Source: SAR86 cluster bacterium (lineage in GTDB: Bacteria > Pseudomonadota > Gammaproteobacteria > Pseudomonadales > Azotimanducaceae). Taken from it: a DNA stretch of 5,956 bases. Under the pieces are notes generated by a model that worked only from the letters and a program-made list of their open reading frames with translations, was not told the origin of the DNA and did not search any database. Shown in pieces: positions 1-5,956 of the stretch. How positions within the stretch are numbered: position 1 is the stretch's first letter; every line of letters begins with the position of its first letter. The DNA lies in assembly GCA_013204195.1 (NCBI GenBank), contig JABMOJ010000315.1, forward strand, positions 1-5,956, written 5' to 3'. The position numbers and the translations under genes are program-made.

Positions 1-506
1 AGACAGGACATACTGATGCAGCGGGTTACTGCCTGGTGGCGTCTGCCATGCGCGACGGCATGCGTTTGGTATCTGTTGTTATGGGTACCCAGTCAGAAGA
101 GGCGAGAGCCACAGAGAGTCAAAAATTGTTGACCTATGGCTTTAGGTACTATGAAACCCTGCAGCTTTACGACGCTCGCGAATCGTTGAATGAAGTGCGC
201 GTTTGGGGTGGTGAGAAGCCGAGTGTTCGTATGGGCTTGGCAAACAAGGTCGCGATAACAATACCCCGTGGTACGAAAGACAATCTGACGGCGACCATGG
301 ATATTGACCGAGTGATACAAGCGCCAATAATCGAAGATCAAGCGCTGGGGCTACTGACAGTCAAGGTTGATGGTGCGATGGTTTACGAGGCGCCTCTGGT
401 GGCATTGTCAAATATTGGCGAGGCTGGGTTTTTCAGGCAGCTATGGGATTCCCTGGCATTGTTTCTACTAGAGTTGTTCGGTGGTGATCCGTTGAAACTG
501 GCATAG
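1..506 (+). CDS. dacA: D-alanyl-D-alanine carboxypeptidase (PBP5/6 type), 3' part only
   Basis: Low-molecular-mass penicillin-binding protein that removes the terminal D-alanine of peptidoglycan pentapeptides on the periplasmic side of the inner membrane. The gene is cut by the window start. Reading from base 3 gives 167 residues beginning TGHTDAAGYC, and the preceding bases 'ag' fit the lysine codon of the KTG active-site triad; the SxxK and SxN motifs lie outside the window. The end of the transpeptidase fold (GTQSEEARATES, about residues 28-39) is followed by the beta-rich PBP5 C-terminal domain, with AITIPRG at about residues 83-89. A hydrophobic helix (GFFRQLWDSLALFLLELF, about 142-159) should anchor the protein to the membrane. 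That anchor is long and almost without basic residues, unlike the basic amphipathic helix of E. coli PBP5. The family is clear; choosing dacA over its paralogue dacC rests on the ybeD-lipB-lipA neighbourhood. TAG stop at 504-506. Confidence 0.95.
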   Translation, partial: TGHTDAAGYCLVASAMRDGMRLVSVVMGTQSEEARATESQKLLTYGFRYYETLQLYDARESLNEVRVWGGEKPSVRMGLANKVAITIPRGTKDNLTATMDIDRVIQAPIIEDQALGLLTVKVDGAMVYEAPLVALSNIGEAGFFRQLWDSLALFLLELFGGDPLKLA

Positions 507-552
507 GTCAGGCTAGCTATCATCGGTCAAAAAAATTGATACGGGTAACATT

Positions 553-828
553 ATGAACGAAGAATCTATGTCGGCGCCAGTGATCGAATTTCCCTGCAGC
601 TATCCGATCAAGGTCGTCGCCAATAGCCATCCAGAGCTGGTCGCACGGGTTGTGACGATCCTGCAGGGCTATGATGCCACTGTGTCTTTGGACAAGGTCA
701 AAGAGCGTCCGAGTAGCAAAGGTAACTATGCCGCGGTTACGGTGCAGTTTATTGCCACCGGTGAGCCGCAGCTCAAGGCGCTGTTTGCCGAACTTAAAAC
801 CCATAGCTGGGTTCACATGGTGCTTTAG
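553..828 (+). CDS. ybeD: YbeD / DUF493 (UPF0250) family protein
   Basis: Small cytoplasmic protein of 91 residues, close to the roughly 87 of E. coli YbeD. The family has an ACT-like alpha/beta fold but no established biochemical role. Recognisable landmarks are IEFPCSYPIKV (11-21), the PELVARVV helix start (27-34), the signature RPSSKGNY (52-59) and the family-typical ending MVL. ATG at 553 gives an N-terminus of about E. coli length; a second in-frame ATG at 568 (Met6) is possible, and neither has a strong Shine-Dalgarno sequence. It sits 46 bp after dacA and ends 3 bp before lipB, so it is probably co-transcribed and translationally linked with lipB. This placement between dacA and lipB is conserved in gammaproteobacteria and prompts speculation about a link to lipoate metabolism, which the sequence cannot prove. 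Confidence 0.93.
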   Translation: MNEESMSAPVIEFPCSYPIKVVANSHPELVARVVTILQGYDATVSLDKVKERPSSKGNYAAVTVQFIATGEPQLKALFAELKTHSWVHMVL

Positions 829-831
829 CCA

Positions 832-1515
832 ATGACAGTCCTTAATGTTCGCCGTGGACTTGACGCCGGGTTGCAGGATTACGCGATCACTTGGCAGGCC
901 ATGCGGGATTTTACCGACACTCGAGATGCGAAGACCATTGATGAGCTCTGGTGGCTTGAGCATCCGCCAGTGTTGACGCTCGGGCAGGCTGGTAAGCCAG
1001 AGCATATTCTCGGTGCAGGTGATATTCCGGTGGTCAGAACCGACCGGGGTGGCCAAGTCACCTATCATGGGCCGGGTCAACTGGTTGGCTATCTGTTATT
1101 TGATCTGCGGCGCCTGGGTTTTGGTGTGCGAGACCTGGTCTCGGCGATTGAAGGCGCGATTATTGACCTGTTGTTGGACTATTCTGTAGTGGCAGTCGCG
1201 CGCCGTGATGCGCCGGGGGTGTATGTGGATGGGCGTAAGGTTGCGGCGCTTGGGTTGCGCATTCGCAAGGGCTGTAGTTATCACGGTCTGAGTTTAAATG
1301 TGGATATGGATCTGACGCCGTTTAAGAGCATTAACCCATGCGGTCACCAGGGTCTGGAAATCTGCCGCACGCAAGACCTGGGTATCAAGGCCGATATAGG
1401 CACGCTGGCAGATCAACTCACATCACACCTGAGCGCGCGATTCGGGTATGATTCAAGCTGCACAACAGGCATGGTCCAACCAGGCCGCCAAGCAGTACAA
1501 ACCCTTTTGACGTAG
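832..1515 (+). CDS. lipB: Octanoyl-[acyl carrier protein]:protein N-octanoyltransferase
   Basis: Moves octanoate from acyl carrier protein to the lysine of lipoyl domains (pyruvate and 2-oxoglutarate dehydrogenases, glycine cleavage H protein) through a thioester enzyme intermediate; this is the first step of endogenous lipoylation, in the cytoplasm. The 227 residues show FTDTRD (27-32), [21 protein letters not shown] (40-60), the family signature [12 protein letters not shown] (72-83, His79), the catalytic lysine in [11 protein letters not shown] (Lys136), [10 protein letters not shown] (148-157) and the catalytic cysteine in INPCG (Cys170). ATG at 832 aligns with the usual family start; no strong ribosome-binding site is seen, so coupling to ybeD, which stops 3 bp upstream, is likely. 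The protein is somewhat longer than E. coli LipB (213), and the last 20 or so residues ([17 protein letters not shown]...) look unrelated to the family. The next gene, lipA, encodes the following enzyme of the pathway. Confidence 0.97.
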   Translation: MTVLNVRRGLDAGLQDYAITWQAMRDFTDTRDAKTIDELWWLEHPPVLTLGQAGKPEHILGAGDIPVVRTDRGGQVTYHGPGQLVGYLLFDLRRLGFGVRDLVSAIEGAIIDLLLDYSVVAVARRDAPGVYVDGRKVAALGLRIRKGCSYHGLSLNVDMDLTPFKSINPCGHQGLEICRTQDLGIKADIGTLADQLTSHLSARFGYDSSCTTGMVQPGRQAVQTLLT

Positions 1516-1523
1516 AGATCACC

Positions 1524-2486
1524 GTGGCCAGAGACGAACGTAATACACTGATAGAAGGCGAGAAGTTGCGCGGGGCTGACAAGGTTCGACGAATCCCCGT
1601 CAAGGTGATCCCGACAGAAACGTTCCTGCGCAAACCAGATTGGATTCGCGTGCGGATCCGGTCGAGCAACGAGGTTAACCGGATCAAGGGAATTCTTCGA
1701 AGCCGCAAGCTGGCTTCGGTCTGCGAGGAGGCATCCTGCCCGAATCTGTCAGAATGTTTTTCCCATGGCACGGCCACGTTTATGATCATGGGTGAAATCT
1801 GCACCCGTCGTTGTCCGTTCTGCGATGTGGCTCACGGTAAACCCAAGATATTGGATGTGGATGAGCCTCGACAACTGGCCGAAGCCGTTATGGAATTGCA
1901 GCTCAAGTATGTGGTGGTGACTTCGGTGGACCGCGATGATTTGAAGGACAGTGGCGCGGGTCATTTTGTTGATTGTATTCGTGAAATTCGCCAACAATCG
2001 CCAGCGACTCGCATTGAAGTGTTGGTGCCTGACTTTCGTGGCCGAATGGACATTGCGTTGGAAAAGCTCGGTGCCGAACCACCGGATGTTTTTAATCATA
2101 ATCTTGAGACGGTGCCGCGGTTATATAAAAAGGCGCGCCCTGGTGCCGATTACGCCTGGTCATTGAAACTGCTACAACAATTCAAGGCGATTCAACCGCA
2201 GGTACCGACCAAGTCAGGGTTGATGCTGGGTCTGGGTGAAACCCTCGAAGAGGTTCAAGAGGTCATGGCTGACTTACGCCGGCACGACGTAAATATGCTC
2301 ACCCTTGGGCAGTATTTGCAGCCCAGTCGCGATCATCTGGCGGTCGAACGCTATGTGCACCCAGATGAATTTGCGGAGTTGGCTGAAATTGGCCAAAAGA
2401 TGGGCTTCAGTCATGTTGCTAGCGGGCCGCTGGTGCGCTCGTCGTACCATGCTGATCTGCAAGCCAAAGGCGAGTTCCAAGGCTGA
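1524..2486 (+). CDS. lipA: Lipoyl synthase (radical SAM)
   Basis: Inserts sulfur at C6 and C8 of protein-bound octanoyl groups to form lipoyl groups, using one [4Fe-4S] cluster to cleave S-adenosylmethionine and a second auxiliary cluster that is sacrificed as the sulfur source. The 320 residues contain the auxiliary-cluster ligands Cys67, Cys72 and Cys78 ([12 protein letters not shown]), the radical SAM motif CTRRCPFC (Cys93, Cys97, Cys100), [15 protein letters not shown] (187-201), [12 protein letters not shown] (229-240) and the C-terminal RSSYHA (305-310) that supplies the serine ligand of the auxiliary cluster. All catalytic ligands are present and length is normal. The start is GTG at 1524: no in-frame ATG, GTG or TTG lies between it and the upstream in-frame stop at 1449-1451, and AGAG at 1514-1517, 6 bases upstream, is a modest ribosome-binding site. 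It follows lipB by 8 bp and probably shares its transcript. Confidence 0.97.
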   Translation: MARDERNTLIEGEKLRGADKVRRIPVKVIPTETFLRKPDWIRVRIRSSNEVNRIKGILRSRKLASVCEEASCPNLSECFSHGTATFMIMGEICTRRCPFCDVAHGKPKILDVDEPRQLAEAVMELQLKYVVVTSVDRDDLKDSGAGHFVDCIREIRQQSPATRIEVLVPDFRGRMDIALEKLGAEPPDVFNHNLETVPRLYKKARPGADYAWSLKLLQQFKAIQPQVPTKSGLMLGLGETLEEVQEVMADLRRHDVNMLTLGQYLQPSRDHLAVERYVHPDEFAELAEIGQKMGFSHVASGPLVRSSYHADLQAKGEFQG

Positions 2487-2512
2487 GTTAGGGTCACGAC
2501 TATAGGCCCGCC
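2487..2512. other. Convergent lipA/moeB junction, 26 bp
   Basis: Only 26 bp separate the two stop codons. A short imperfect hairpin can be drawn (GGGTC 2491-2495 with GGCCC 2505-2509, one G-T wobble, 9-base loop), alternative to TAGGG 2489-2493 with CCCTA 2511-2515. Neither is followed by a T-run on either strand, so neither looks like an efficient intrinsic terminator. Transcripts from both sides probably run into the opposite gene or end by a Rho-dependent route; this is inference. Confidence 0.4.
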
Positions 2513-3268
2513 CTAGAAGATTGAGTCCGTGCCGCAGGCAGGGCAATCAGGATTTTTTGGCAGGCGCAGCTTACGCCATTCCATTTGCTTGGCATCGAAA
2601 ACCAGCAGATAGCCAGCCAACGTCTTGCCAAAACCCGCCAGTAACTTCATGGCTTCCAATGCCTGGATGGTCCCAATGATGCCCACCACCGGCGCCGCAA
2701 CGCCGTTCTCGGCGCAACTCGGCGCATCATGACTGCTCGACTGATACAGGCATCGATAACAGGCTGAATCGGGCTGTGTTGGGTCATAGACCATGACTTG
2801 TCCCTGCAGTTGCACCGCCGCCCCAGAGACCAGCGGTGTGCGGGTTTTTACACAACTGTCGTTGATGACGAATCGAGTAGCGAAATTGTCTGTGGCGTCG
2901 ATAACCAGATCGACCTGACTGAGCCAGGTTTGCAGCGTCTGAGGGTTGAGGCGCTGGCTGATCTTGGTGACCTTAATTTCAGGATTCAGGGCTAATATGC
3001 CGACTTCGGCGGAATCGACTTTGAGTTGGCCAAGACGCTCGGTGGTGTGTGCAATCTGGCGCTGCAGATTACTCAGTTCCACATAATCGTCATCGGCGAT
3101 GATCAGATGGCCAACACCTGCCGCGGCCAGATACAAAGCCACGGGACTGCCAAGGCCGCCCATGCCAATGATCAGGACGGTGCTCTGTAAAAGTTTCTCC
3201 TGACCGCTGATATCGATCTCGGGCAACATCAGCTGGCGGTTATAGCGAAGCAATTCGGTATCATTCAT
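2513..3268 (-). CDS. moeB: Molybdopterin-synthase adenylyltransferase (HesA/MoeB/ThiF family)
   Basis: E1-like enzyme that adenylates the C-terminal glycine of the sulfur-carrier protein MoaD with ATP, preparing it for thiocarboxylation in molybdenum cofactor synthesis. The 251 residues carry the ATP-binding loop GMGGLGSP (35-42), the nucleotide-contact stretch DDDYVELSNLQRQ (59-71, Asn67, Arg70), Lys83, DATDN (124-128), two zinc-binding CxxC pairs (Cys170/Cys173 and Cys242/Cys245) and Cys185 in SCAENGV, at the place of the conserved family cysteine. There is no C-terminal rhodanese domain, and the length matches E. coli MoeB (249). The ATG overlaps the prmC stop as ATGA, with a GAAGAGAAG ribosome-binding site upstream. 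ThiF, which acts on ThiS in thiamine synthesis, is a close relative and cannot be excluded by motifs; the hemA-prfA-prmC-moeB order favours MoeB. No MoaD or ThiS partner is in the window. Confidence 0.9.
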   Translation of the reverse strand: MNDTELLRYNRQLMLPEIDISGQEKLLQSTVLIIGMGGLGSPVALYLAAAGVGHLIIADDDYVELSNLQRQIAHTTERLGQLKVDSAEVGILALNPEIKVTKISQRLNPQTLQTWLSQVDLVIDATDNFATRFVINDSCVKTRTPLVSGAAVQLQGQVMVYDPTQPDSACYRCLYQSSSHDAPSCAENGVAAPVVGIIGTIQALEAMKLLAGFGKTLAGYLLVFDAKQMEWRKLRLPKNPDCPACGTDSIF

Positions 3269-4140
3269 GGCAGCTTCTCTTCACGGGATGCGGTTCCCGG
3301 CCACAGCGCCAGGATGGCCCGAGGCTGGTGATTAAGGTCGTCAAATAACTGGATGTTGTCAAATCCCCATGCCAGCAGTCGTCGCTCAAGTTGCTGCTGC
3401 TGATCAAAGCCGTGCTCTAGCAGCAGGTGGCCGCCGGGCATTAGACAGCGTGTGGCTTGCTGCATGATGGCATGTAGATCGGCATAGCCGGCGTCAGCGG
3501 CAACCAAAGCTTGGTGGGGTTCATACCGCAACTGGGCCAGGTGGGCATCCAGTGGTTCAATATAGGGGGGGTTCGCGACAATGACATCGAAGCTGGCGGA
3601 ACGGATAGGGCCAAGCCAATTGGCTTGAATGAATGCCATGCCCGGCGGATGCCAAGTTTTAGCGTTGCCTTGCGCCACAGCCAGCGCTGCCGCACTGCGA
3701 TCTAACCCGTATACCGCCCAATGTGGTCGTTCGCGTTGAATGGCGATGGCGATGGCGCCGGTACCGGTACCGAGATCCAGTAGTCGTATGCAGGGATCCT
3801 TCGGCAATGACAGTAACAACTCAACCAGGAGCTCGGTTTCGGGTCTGGGAATCAATGTCGCGGTATTGACAACCAGATCCATGTCCCAGAAACCCTGAGT
3901 GCCGAGCAGATAGGCAATAGGTTCGCCCTGTAAGCGTCGGTGTAGCAGCGCTTCGAAGGCGTTTTCTTGGTCTTTGCTCAAAGCGTCCAGGGTGTGTGTG
4001 ATGAGCCAGGCGTGGCCTTGCTCAAGCACTCGACCCAGCAACAGTTGGCAATCCAATTGGGGGCTATCGCTCGACGCAGACAGGACCGAGCCCCGTTGTA
4101 ATGCTTGGCCAACCGTCAAAGGCGTTGCGCTGTTAGTCAT
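3265..4140 (-). CDS. prmC: Release factor glutamine N5-methyltransferase
   Basis: Transfers a methyl group from S-adenosylmethionine to the side-chain amide of the GGQ glutamine of class I release factors (RF1, RF2), improving peptide release. The 291 residues comprise an N-terminal helical substrate-binding domain (about 1-85), the linker motif [12 protein letters not shown] (96-107) and a Rossmann methyltransferase domain with the SAM loop [12 protein letters not shown] (121-132), the acidic YGLDRS (144-149) and the catalytic NPPY (190-193) that gives specificity for amide nitrogen. RYEPHQAL (205-212) is also typical. The C-terminal motif usually written DLxGxxR reads DLNHQPR here (268-274), with His for Gly. 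The ATG overlaps the end of prfA by 8 bp, and the stop overlaps the moeB ATG by 4 bp, so translation of the three genes is probably coupled. Length is slightly above that of E. coli PrmC (277). Confidence 0.96.
   Translation of the reverse strand: MTNSATPLTVGQALQRGSVLSASSDSPQLDCQLLLGRVLEQGHAWLITHTLDALSKDQENAFEALLHRRLQGEPIAYLLGTQGFWDMDLVVNTATLIPRPETELLVELLLSLPKDPCIRLLDLGTGTGAIAIAIQRERPHWAVYGLDRSAAALAVAQGNAKTWHPPGMAFIQANWLGPIRSASFDVIVANPPYIEPLDAHLAQLRYEPHQALVAADAGYADLHAIMQQATRCLMPGGHLLLEHGFDQQQQLERRLLAWGFDNIQLFDDLNHQPRAILALWPGTASREEKLP
3274..3282 (-). promoter_or_regulatory. Ribosome-binding site of moeB
   Basis: On the - strand GAAGAGAAG ends 5 bases before the moeB ATG. It lies inside the last codons of prmC, so moeB can be reached both by reinitiation at the ATGA overlap and by direct ribosome binding. 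This is the clearest purine-rich start signal among the complete genes of the window and supports the chosen moeB start. Confidence 0.45.
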
Positions 4141-5227
4141 CGGTATCCGAGCTCAAGGCGCTCAGCAGGTCGGCTTGATACTCTTGCACCAAATGGTCGA
4201 CAATCGGCGACAAATCGCCTGCCATGGTCTGTGCCAAACGATGTAACGTCAGGTTGATGCGATGGTCTGTGACGCGACTATCGGGGAAGTTATAGGTTCG
4301 AATTTTTTCTGACCGATCGCCACTGCCCACCAAGTTCCGGCGGGTAGCGGCCTGGGCATCGTCTTGCGCCTGTTGGGCTTGGGTCATGATCTTGGCTTGT
4401 AGCAGGCTCATAGCGCGTGCCTTGTTTTTGTGTTGCGAGCGTTCGTCTTGACACTCGACGACAATCCCGGTGGGTATGTGAGTCAACCGCACCGCCGAAT
4501 CCGTCTTGTTGATATGCTGACCGCCGGCACCGGATGCGCGGTAGGTATCGACCCGCAAGTCATTCTTGGATATTTCAACTTCATCCAGGGCCTCGACCTC
4601 GGGCATCACCGCAACGGTGCAAGCCGAGGTGTGTATTCGGCCCTGAGATTCTGTCTGAGGCACCCGCTGAACGCGATGGGTGCCAGACTCGAACTTGAGC
4701 AAGCCGTAAACATTCTTGCCTTCGATGCGGCTAATAATTTCTTTGTAGCCACCGTGGTCGCCACTGCGTTCGTTGAGGATCTCGAGTTTCCAATTTTGGT
4801 TCTCGGCGAACCGCTGGTACATGCGCAATAGATCGCCGGCGAATATCGCGGCTTCATCACCACCGGTACCGGCGCGGATCTCTAAAAAGATATTATGTGA
4901 ATCATTCGGGTCTTGCGGCAGCAGCAGTCGCTGCAGCTCTGAGTCGAGGGCCGTGATATCTGCCTCGAGGGTCAGCAATTCGTCGTCTGCCATCGCGCGT
5001 ATGTCAGGATCGCTATCGCTGGCCATCAGTCGTGCCTCTGCCAGCTCGGCACCAGTTTGCTCGTATCTTCGGTAACAAAGCACGACAGGCTCGATTTCTG
5101 CATATTCTTTCGAATAGCCTCTAAACAAATTTTGGTCGGCGATGGTTTCGCCGTCGCTGAGTAGCGCCGCTAGGTCGTCATAGCGTTCGAGCAGTTGGTC
5201 GAGTTTAACTTTGAGTGATGCTTTCAT
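4133..5227 (-). CDS. prfA: Peptide chain release factor 1 (RF1)
   Basis: Recognises UAA and UAG stop codons in the ribosomal A site and triggers hydrolysis of the peptidyl-tRNA ester. The 364 residues match the family length of about 360. Visible in order are the N-terminal coiled helical domain (about 1-105), [18 protein letters not shown] (116-133), GTHRVQRVP (182-190), the codon-recognition tripeptide PxT as Pro190-Gln191-Thr192, [10 protein letters not shown] (193-202), the catalytic loop GAGGQ with the methylated glutamine at Gln237, and [13 protein letters not shown] (258-270). The PxT form assigns it to RF1; RF2 has SPF, and there is no sign of the RF2 programmed frameshift. The middle residue Gln differs from the Ala of E. 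coli RF1 (PAT). The ATG lies 3 bp after the hemA stop with no clear ribosome-binding site, suggesting coupling to hemA; the end overlaps prmC, whose product methylates this protein. Confidence 0.97.
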   Translation of the reverse strand: MKASLKVKLDQLLERYDDLAALLSDGETIADQNLFRGYSKEYAEIEPVVLCYRRYEQTGAELAEARLMASDSDPDIRAMADDELLTLEADITALDSELQRLLLPQDPNDSHNIFLEIRAGTGGDEAAIFAGDLLRMYQRFAENQNWKLEILNERSGDHGGYKEIISRIEGKNVYGLLKFESGTHRVQRVPQTESQGRIHTSACTVAVMPEVEALDEVEISKNDLRVDTYRASGAGGQHINKTDSAVRLTHIPTGIVVECQDERSQHKNKARAMSLLQAKIMTQAQQAQDDAQAATRRNLVGSGDRSEKIRTYNFPDSRVTDHRINLTLHRLAQTMAGDLSPIVDHLVQEYQADLLSALSSDTDD

Positions 5228-5230
5228 GGT

Positions 5231-5956
5231 TTAGGTGTCCAGGCTCTGATCGTCGTCGCCGAGTTGAAACAAGTCTTCAACCGCTGTGAGCATATCTTCC
5301 CGCCCCTCGGCACTCGCCTGTTTTAGTTGAATGCTGGGTGTATGAATGATCTTGTTGGTCAGCTGATTCGCGAGGCTGGTCAATACGTCAGCCGGCGCAT
5401 CGCCCTTGTTGAGGCGCTGCAATGCCTTGCTTAATTCGACGGACTTGATGGTCTCATGCCGCTGACGAAAGCGCTTGAGCATATCCACGGCCTGACGTGA
5501 TTTGTGCTGGTGCTGAAAATCCTTGACTGCCTGTTCAATGATGGCCTCAGCTTCAAGTGCGGCTTCCTGTCGACTACTTAGGTTCGCAGAAATAATTTTT
5601 TGCAGGTCGTCGATACTGTACAAATAGATATCGCTGAGCTCGTCGACTTCTGGTTCGATATCCCGAGGAACAGCCAGGTCCACCATGAAGATGGGTTTAT
5701 GGCGGCGTAGTTTCAGCGCGCGCTCAACCGTGGATTTGTTGAGCACAGGGATTTCACTGCCCGTTGCGGAAATCACAATATCCGCGTGAGCCAACTGCGC
5801 CGGAACGTCGGCCAAGTCGGTGGCGATGGCAGATAGTTCCGTTGCCAATTTTTGAGCATTGGCCAGGGTTCGGTTGGCGATGACGAGATTTTTGACGCCG
5901 GCATTTTTCAGATGCCTGGCCACCAAGCCAATGGTTTCGCCGGCCCCGATCAGCAA
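5231..5956 (-). CDS. hemA: Glutamyl-tRNA reductase, C-terminal part (5' end outside window)
   Basis: Reduces glutamyl-tRNA(Glu) with NADPH to glutamate-1-semialdehyde, the first committed step of C5-pathway tetrapyrrole synthesis. The window end cuts the gene inside the nucleotide-binding domain, so the catalytic N-terminal domain with the active-site cysteine is missing. The visible 241 residues start LLIGAGETIGL, the NADPH-binding glycine loop, and continue through SATGSEIPV (63-71), the highly conserved FMVDLAVPRDIEPEV (90-104), YLYSIDDLQKIISANLSSRQ (111-130), the long spinal helix rich in Glu/Ala, and the dimerisation domain with LTNKIIHTPSIQLKQAS (199-215). The C-terminus is acidic (LGDDDQSLDT). 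The leading TTG codon is internal, not a start. TAA stop at 5231-5233, 3 bp from the prfA ATG; hemA is normally the first gene of this operon in gammaproteobacteria, so the promoter lies beyond the window. Confidence 0.97.
   Translation of the reverse strand: MLIGAGETIGLVARHLKNAGVKNLVIANRTLANAQKLATELSAIATDLADVPAQLAHADIVISATGSEIPVLNKSTVERALKLRRHKPIFMVDLAVPRDIEPEVDELSDIYLYSIDDLQKIISANLSSRQEAALEAEAIIEQAVKDFQHQHKSRQAVDMLKRFRQRHETIKSVELSKALQRLNKGDAPADVLTSLANQLTNKIIHTPSIQLKQASAEGREDMLTAVEDLFQLGDDDQSLDT

Noticed and set aside
507..552. Possible promoter or hairpin between dacA and ybeD (TATCA 518-522 with TGATA 537-541; A-rich run near 529-535).
   Set aside because: The stem has only 5 AT-rich pairs with a 14-base loop, and no convincing -35/-10 pair is seen; the gap is simply short intergenic DNA.
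520..1080. Long open reading on the - strand opposite ybeD and lipB.
   Set aside because: It lies antisense to two clearly recognised genes and has no family motifs; it is a by-product of their codon use.
1448..1510. Out-of-frame 20-codon reading overlapping the lipB end.
   Set aside because: It is very short, has no good ribosome-binding site and no recognisable similarity; mentioned only as part of the LipB tail question.
3729..3780. Short tandem repeats (ATGGCG three times, then GGTACC twice).
   Set aside because: They encode the Ala-Ile-Ala-Ile and Gly-Thr-Gly-Thr run of the PrmC SAM-binding loop on the - strand; repetition follows from the protein motif, not from a repeat element.
5954..5956. 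TTG at the start of the visible hemA reading as a start codon.
   Set aside because: It lies within the NADPH-binding LLIGAGET segment; the real start is upstream, outside the window.
1..5956. Search for CRISPR repeats, insertion sequences, toxin-antitoxin pairs, phage genes, riboswitches or an undescribed system.
   Set aside because: Almost every base belongs to eight recognised housekeeping genes with short junctions, leaving no room for additional modules and no signs of transfer.

Overview
This window is an ordinary, densely packed housekeeping segment of a bacterial chromosome, most likely from a gammaproteobacterium. The evidence is two gene orders well known from that class, dacA-ybeD-lipB-lipA and hemA-prfA-prmC-moeB, together with proteins that resemble Escherichia/Pseudomonas-type homologues in their key motifs. 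A genus cannot be named from the sequence alone. I see no mobile element, CRISPR array, tRNA, rRNA or phage gene.

Layout. The left half (1-2486) is read on the + strand. It holds the 3' part of a D-alanyl-D-alanine carboxypeptidase gene (dacA type, cut by the window start exactly at the KTG active-site motif), a small YbeD/DUF493 gene, lipB and lipA. The right half (2513-5956) is read on the - strand: hemA (5' part missing beyond the window end), prfA, prmC and moeB. The two runs converge on a 26-bp gap between the lipA and moeB stop codons. The only other gap of note is 46 bp between dacA and ybeD; the remaining junctions are 8 bp or less, or overlap.

How the genes work together. LipB transfers an octanoyl group from acyl carrier protein to lipoyl domains, and LipA then inserts two sulfurs to make lipoate, so these adjacent genes form the complete endogenous lipoylation pathway. 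DacA trims peptidoglycan stem peptides in the periplasm. YbeD is a small ACT-like cytoplasmic protein of unknown role that habitually sits here. On the other strand, PrmC methylates the GGQ glutamine of the release factor encoded by the gene it overlaps (prfA, RF1). HemA makes the first committed tetrapyrrole precursor. MoeB adenylates the MoaD C-terminus for molybdopterin synthesis.

No previously undescribed system is visible. The observations offered are modest: a divergent LipB tail, an unusual DacA membrane anchor, two small motif departures in RF1 and PrmC, and a convergent junction without a convincing terminator.
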